DNA of 14,912 nucleotides, taken from contig JAFGSH010000161.1 of assembly GCA_016934695.1 (NCBI GenBank), positions 1-14,912 of the forward strand, given 5' to 3'. The notes below the pieces were generated by a model. It did not search any database. It saw only the letters and a program-made list of their open reading frames with translations, and was not told the DNA's origin. The translations under genes were made by a program, and so were the position numbers. Origin of the DNA: Deltaproteobacteria bacterium (GTDB lineage: Bacteria; Desulfobacterota; Syntrophia; Syntrophales; UBA2210). Positions 13,705 to 14,912 of this stretch are shown one piece after another (position 1 is the stretch's first letter; each line of letters begins with the position of its first letter).

Positions 13705-14912
13705 ATGAACACGGGAGATACCGCCTGGATACTGGTATGCGCCGCCCTGGTCTTTATCATGACACCGGGGGTGGCATTTTTCTACGGTGGGATGGCGAGG
13801 AGGAAAAATATCCTCTCTATCCTGACACAATGTTTTGCTATCATCTGTCTGGTGAGTCTGCAGTGGGTTCTCTTCGGGTACTCGCTGTCGTTCGGGCCAG
13901 ATGTGGGGGGTGTTATCGGGAGTCTGGAATGGTTCGGTCTCAAAGGGGTCGGACAGGAGCCGAGCTCCGTCTATGCCGGAACGATCCCGCACTTGGTCTT
14001 CATGATATTTCAGGCGATGTTCGCGATCATCACACCGGCGCTGATGGTAGGCGCCTTCGCCGAGCGGGTGAAATTTTCAGCCCTCGTCCTCTTCACGCTT
14101 CTGTGGTCGACATTTGTCTACGATCCGATAGCGCACTGGGTCTGGGGGTCAGGCGGCTGGCTGGGAAAGATCGGCGCCCTCGATTTTGCGGGGGGTATCG
14201 TCGTCCATGTCAGTTCAGGCGTTTCGGCGCTGCTCCTCGCCATCCTGATCGGAAAACGGGTCGGATATGAGAAGCAGGCCTTCGCCCCCCACAACCTTCC
14301 CATCACCTTTCTGGGAGGAGCCCTCCTGTGGATCGGCTGGTTCGGGTTCAACGCGGGGAGTGCCTTGGAGGCGGGCGGCCTTGCCGCGAACGCCTTTGTC
14401 ACCACCAACACAGCAGCTGCGGCGGCCGGGATGGCGTGGGCCTTTATGGAATGGAAGATGGACGGGGCGCCCACGGTCCTCGGGATCGTCAGCGGTGTCG
14501 TGGCGGGGCTGGTCGCCATCACACCGGCCTGCGGGTTCGTCAGCGCCCTCTCGGCAATACCGATCGGCCTGATTGCCGGGGTTGCCTGTTATCTCGCCGT
14601 CGCCCGGCTCAAACCCCTCCTGGGGTACGATGACTCACTCGATGTCTTCGGTGTCCACGGCATCGGAGGTATCTGGGGAACACTCGCAACCGGGCTCTTC
14701 GCCGCGGTGGCGATCAATCCGGGTGGAGCGGACGGGCTATTCTTCGGGAACGCAAAGCTGTTCTTTATCCAGATATTCTACATGCTGGTCTGCATTGCCT
14801 ATGCCCTGATCGTCACGGGGATCCTGTACAAGATCGTCGATGTGCTGATCGGGATGCGGGTCGACAAACAGAGCGAGTTGATCGGGCTCGACCTGACACA
14901 ACATAACGAATC
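13705..14912 (+). CDS. amt: Ammonium transporter (Amt/MEP/Rh family), 3' end outside window
   Basis: An ammonium channel of the inner membrane, with 402 residues visible and the frame still open at the window edge. It starts at an ATG 5 bases after a strong GGAGGTGA ribosome binding site. The N terminus (WILVCAALVFIMTPGVAFFYGGM) is the first Amt helix. The twin-histidine pore is intact: His168 in DFAGGIVVH and His318 in FGVHGIGGIWG. Asp160 and Phe215 (WFGFNAGSA) are also present, so the channel should be functional. The last visible residues, IGLDLTQHNES, correspond to the conserved cytoplasmic C-terminal tail that contacts the PII protein GlnK, so only a few codons are missing. A sigma-54 promoter precedes it. 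A glnK gene often lies beside amt and could be just outside the window. Confidence 0.96.
   Translation, partial: MNTGDTAWILVCAALVFIMTPGVAFFYGGMARRKNILSILTQCFAIICLVSLQWVLFGYSLSFGPDVGGVIGSLEWFGLKGVGQEPSSVYAGTIPHLVFMIFQAMFAIITPALMVGAFAERVKFSALVLFTLLWSTFVYDPIAHWVWGSGGWLGKIGALDFAGGIVVHVSSGVSALLLAILIGKRVGYEKQAFAPHNLPITFLGGALLWIGWFGFNAGSALEAGGLAANAFVTTNTAAAAAGMAWAFMEWKMDGAPTVLGIVSGVVAGLVAITPACGFVSALSAIPIGLIAGVACYLAVARLKPLLGYDDSLDVFGVHGIGGIWGTLATGLFAAVAINPGGADGLFFGNAKLFFIQIFYMLVCIAYALIVTGILYKIVDVLIGMRVDKQSELIGLDLTQHNE

Noticed and set aside
14118..14809. Several open frames on both strands inside amt
   Set aside because: The Amt reading frame runs uninterrupted from 13705 to the window end with all pore residues, so these are shadows.

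Overview
The window (about 15 kb, moderately GC-rich) looks like a chromosomal segment of an anaerobic, probably fatty-acid-oxidising bacterium of the former Deltaproteobacteria type. This is inferred from gene content and protein style: a long-form acyl-CoA dehydrogenase, a thiolase, a complete anaerobic glycerol-3-phosphate dehydrogenase (GlpABC), a PilZ protein and a sigma-54-type ammonium transporter promoter. No rRNA or other phylogenetic marker is present, so the placement is tentative. I see no insertion sequence, CRISPR array, tRNA or phage gene.

Layout. (1) 1-2693, plus strand: the 3' end of an acyl-CoA dehydrogenase with the extra C-terminal domain, a hairpin, a 320-bp leader with possible RNA structure, and a thiolase ending at a strong hairpin (2700-2737). 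(2) 2809-3327, minus strand: a small PilZ protein converging on the thiolase. (3) 3328-3738: an empty 411-bp gap. (4) 3739-5484, minus: an exported VWA-domain protein with three C-terminal beta-rich repeats, followed closely by a WXXGXW-type lipoprotein. (5) 5603-9494, minus: glpA-glpB-glpC, translationally coupled by 4-base overlaps. (6) 9609-13426, minus: a 1004-residue membrane protein that I cannot assign to a characterised family, whose stop overlaps the start of a cytoplasmic glycerophosphodiester phosphodiesterase. (7) 13427-13704: an AT-rich divergent control region with a well-spaced -24/-12 promoter and an upstream palindrome. (8) 13705-14912, plus: an Amt ammonium transporter cut off by the window end only a few residues short of its expected C terminus.

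How the genes fit together. The phosphodiesterase should release sn-glycerol-3-phosphate from deacylated phospholipids. GlpABC oxidises it to dihydroxyacetone phosphate and passes electrons to the quinone pool. Fatty acids from the same lipids would go to the acyl-CoA dehydrogenase and thiolase. The large membrane protein is translationally coupled to the phosphodiesterase and carries a region resembling a degenerate PHP metal-dependent phosphoesterase. It is therefore the best candidate here for an undescribed component of phosphodiester or envelope-lipid turnover. That role is inference from context and weak motif resemblance, not homology I could test.
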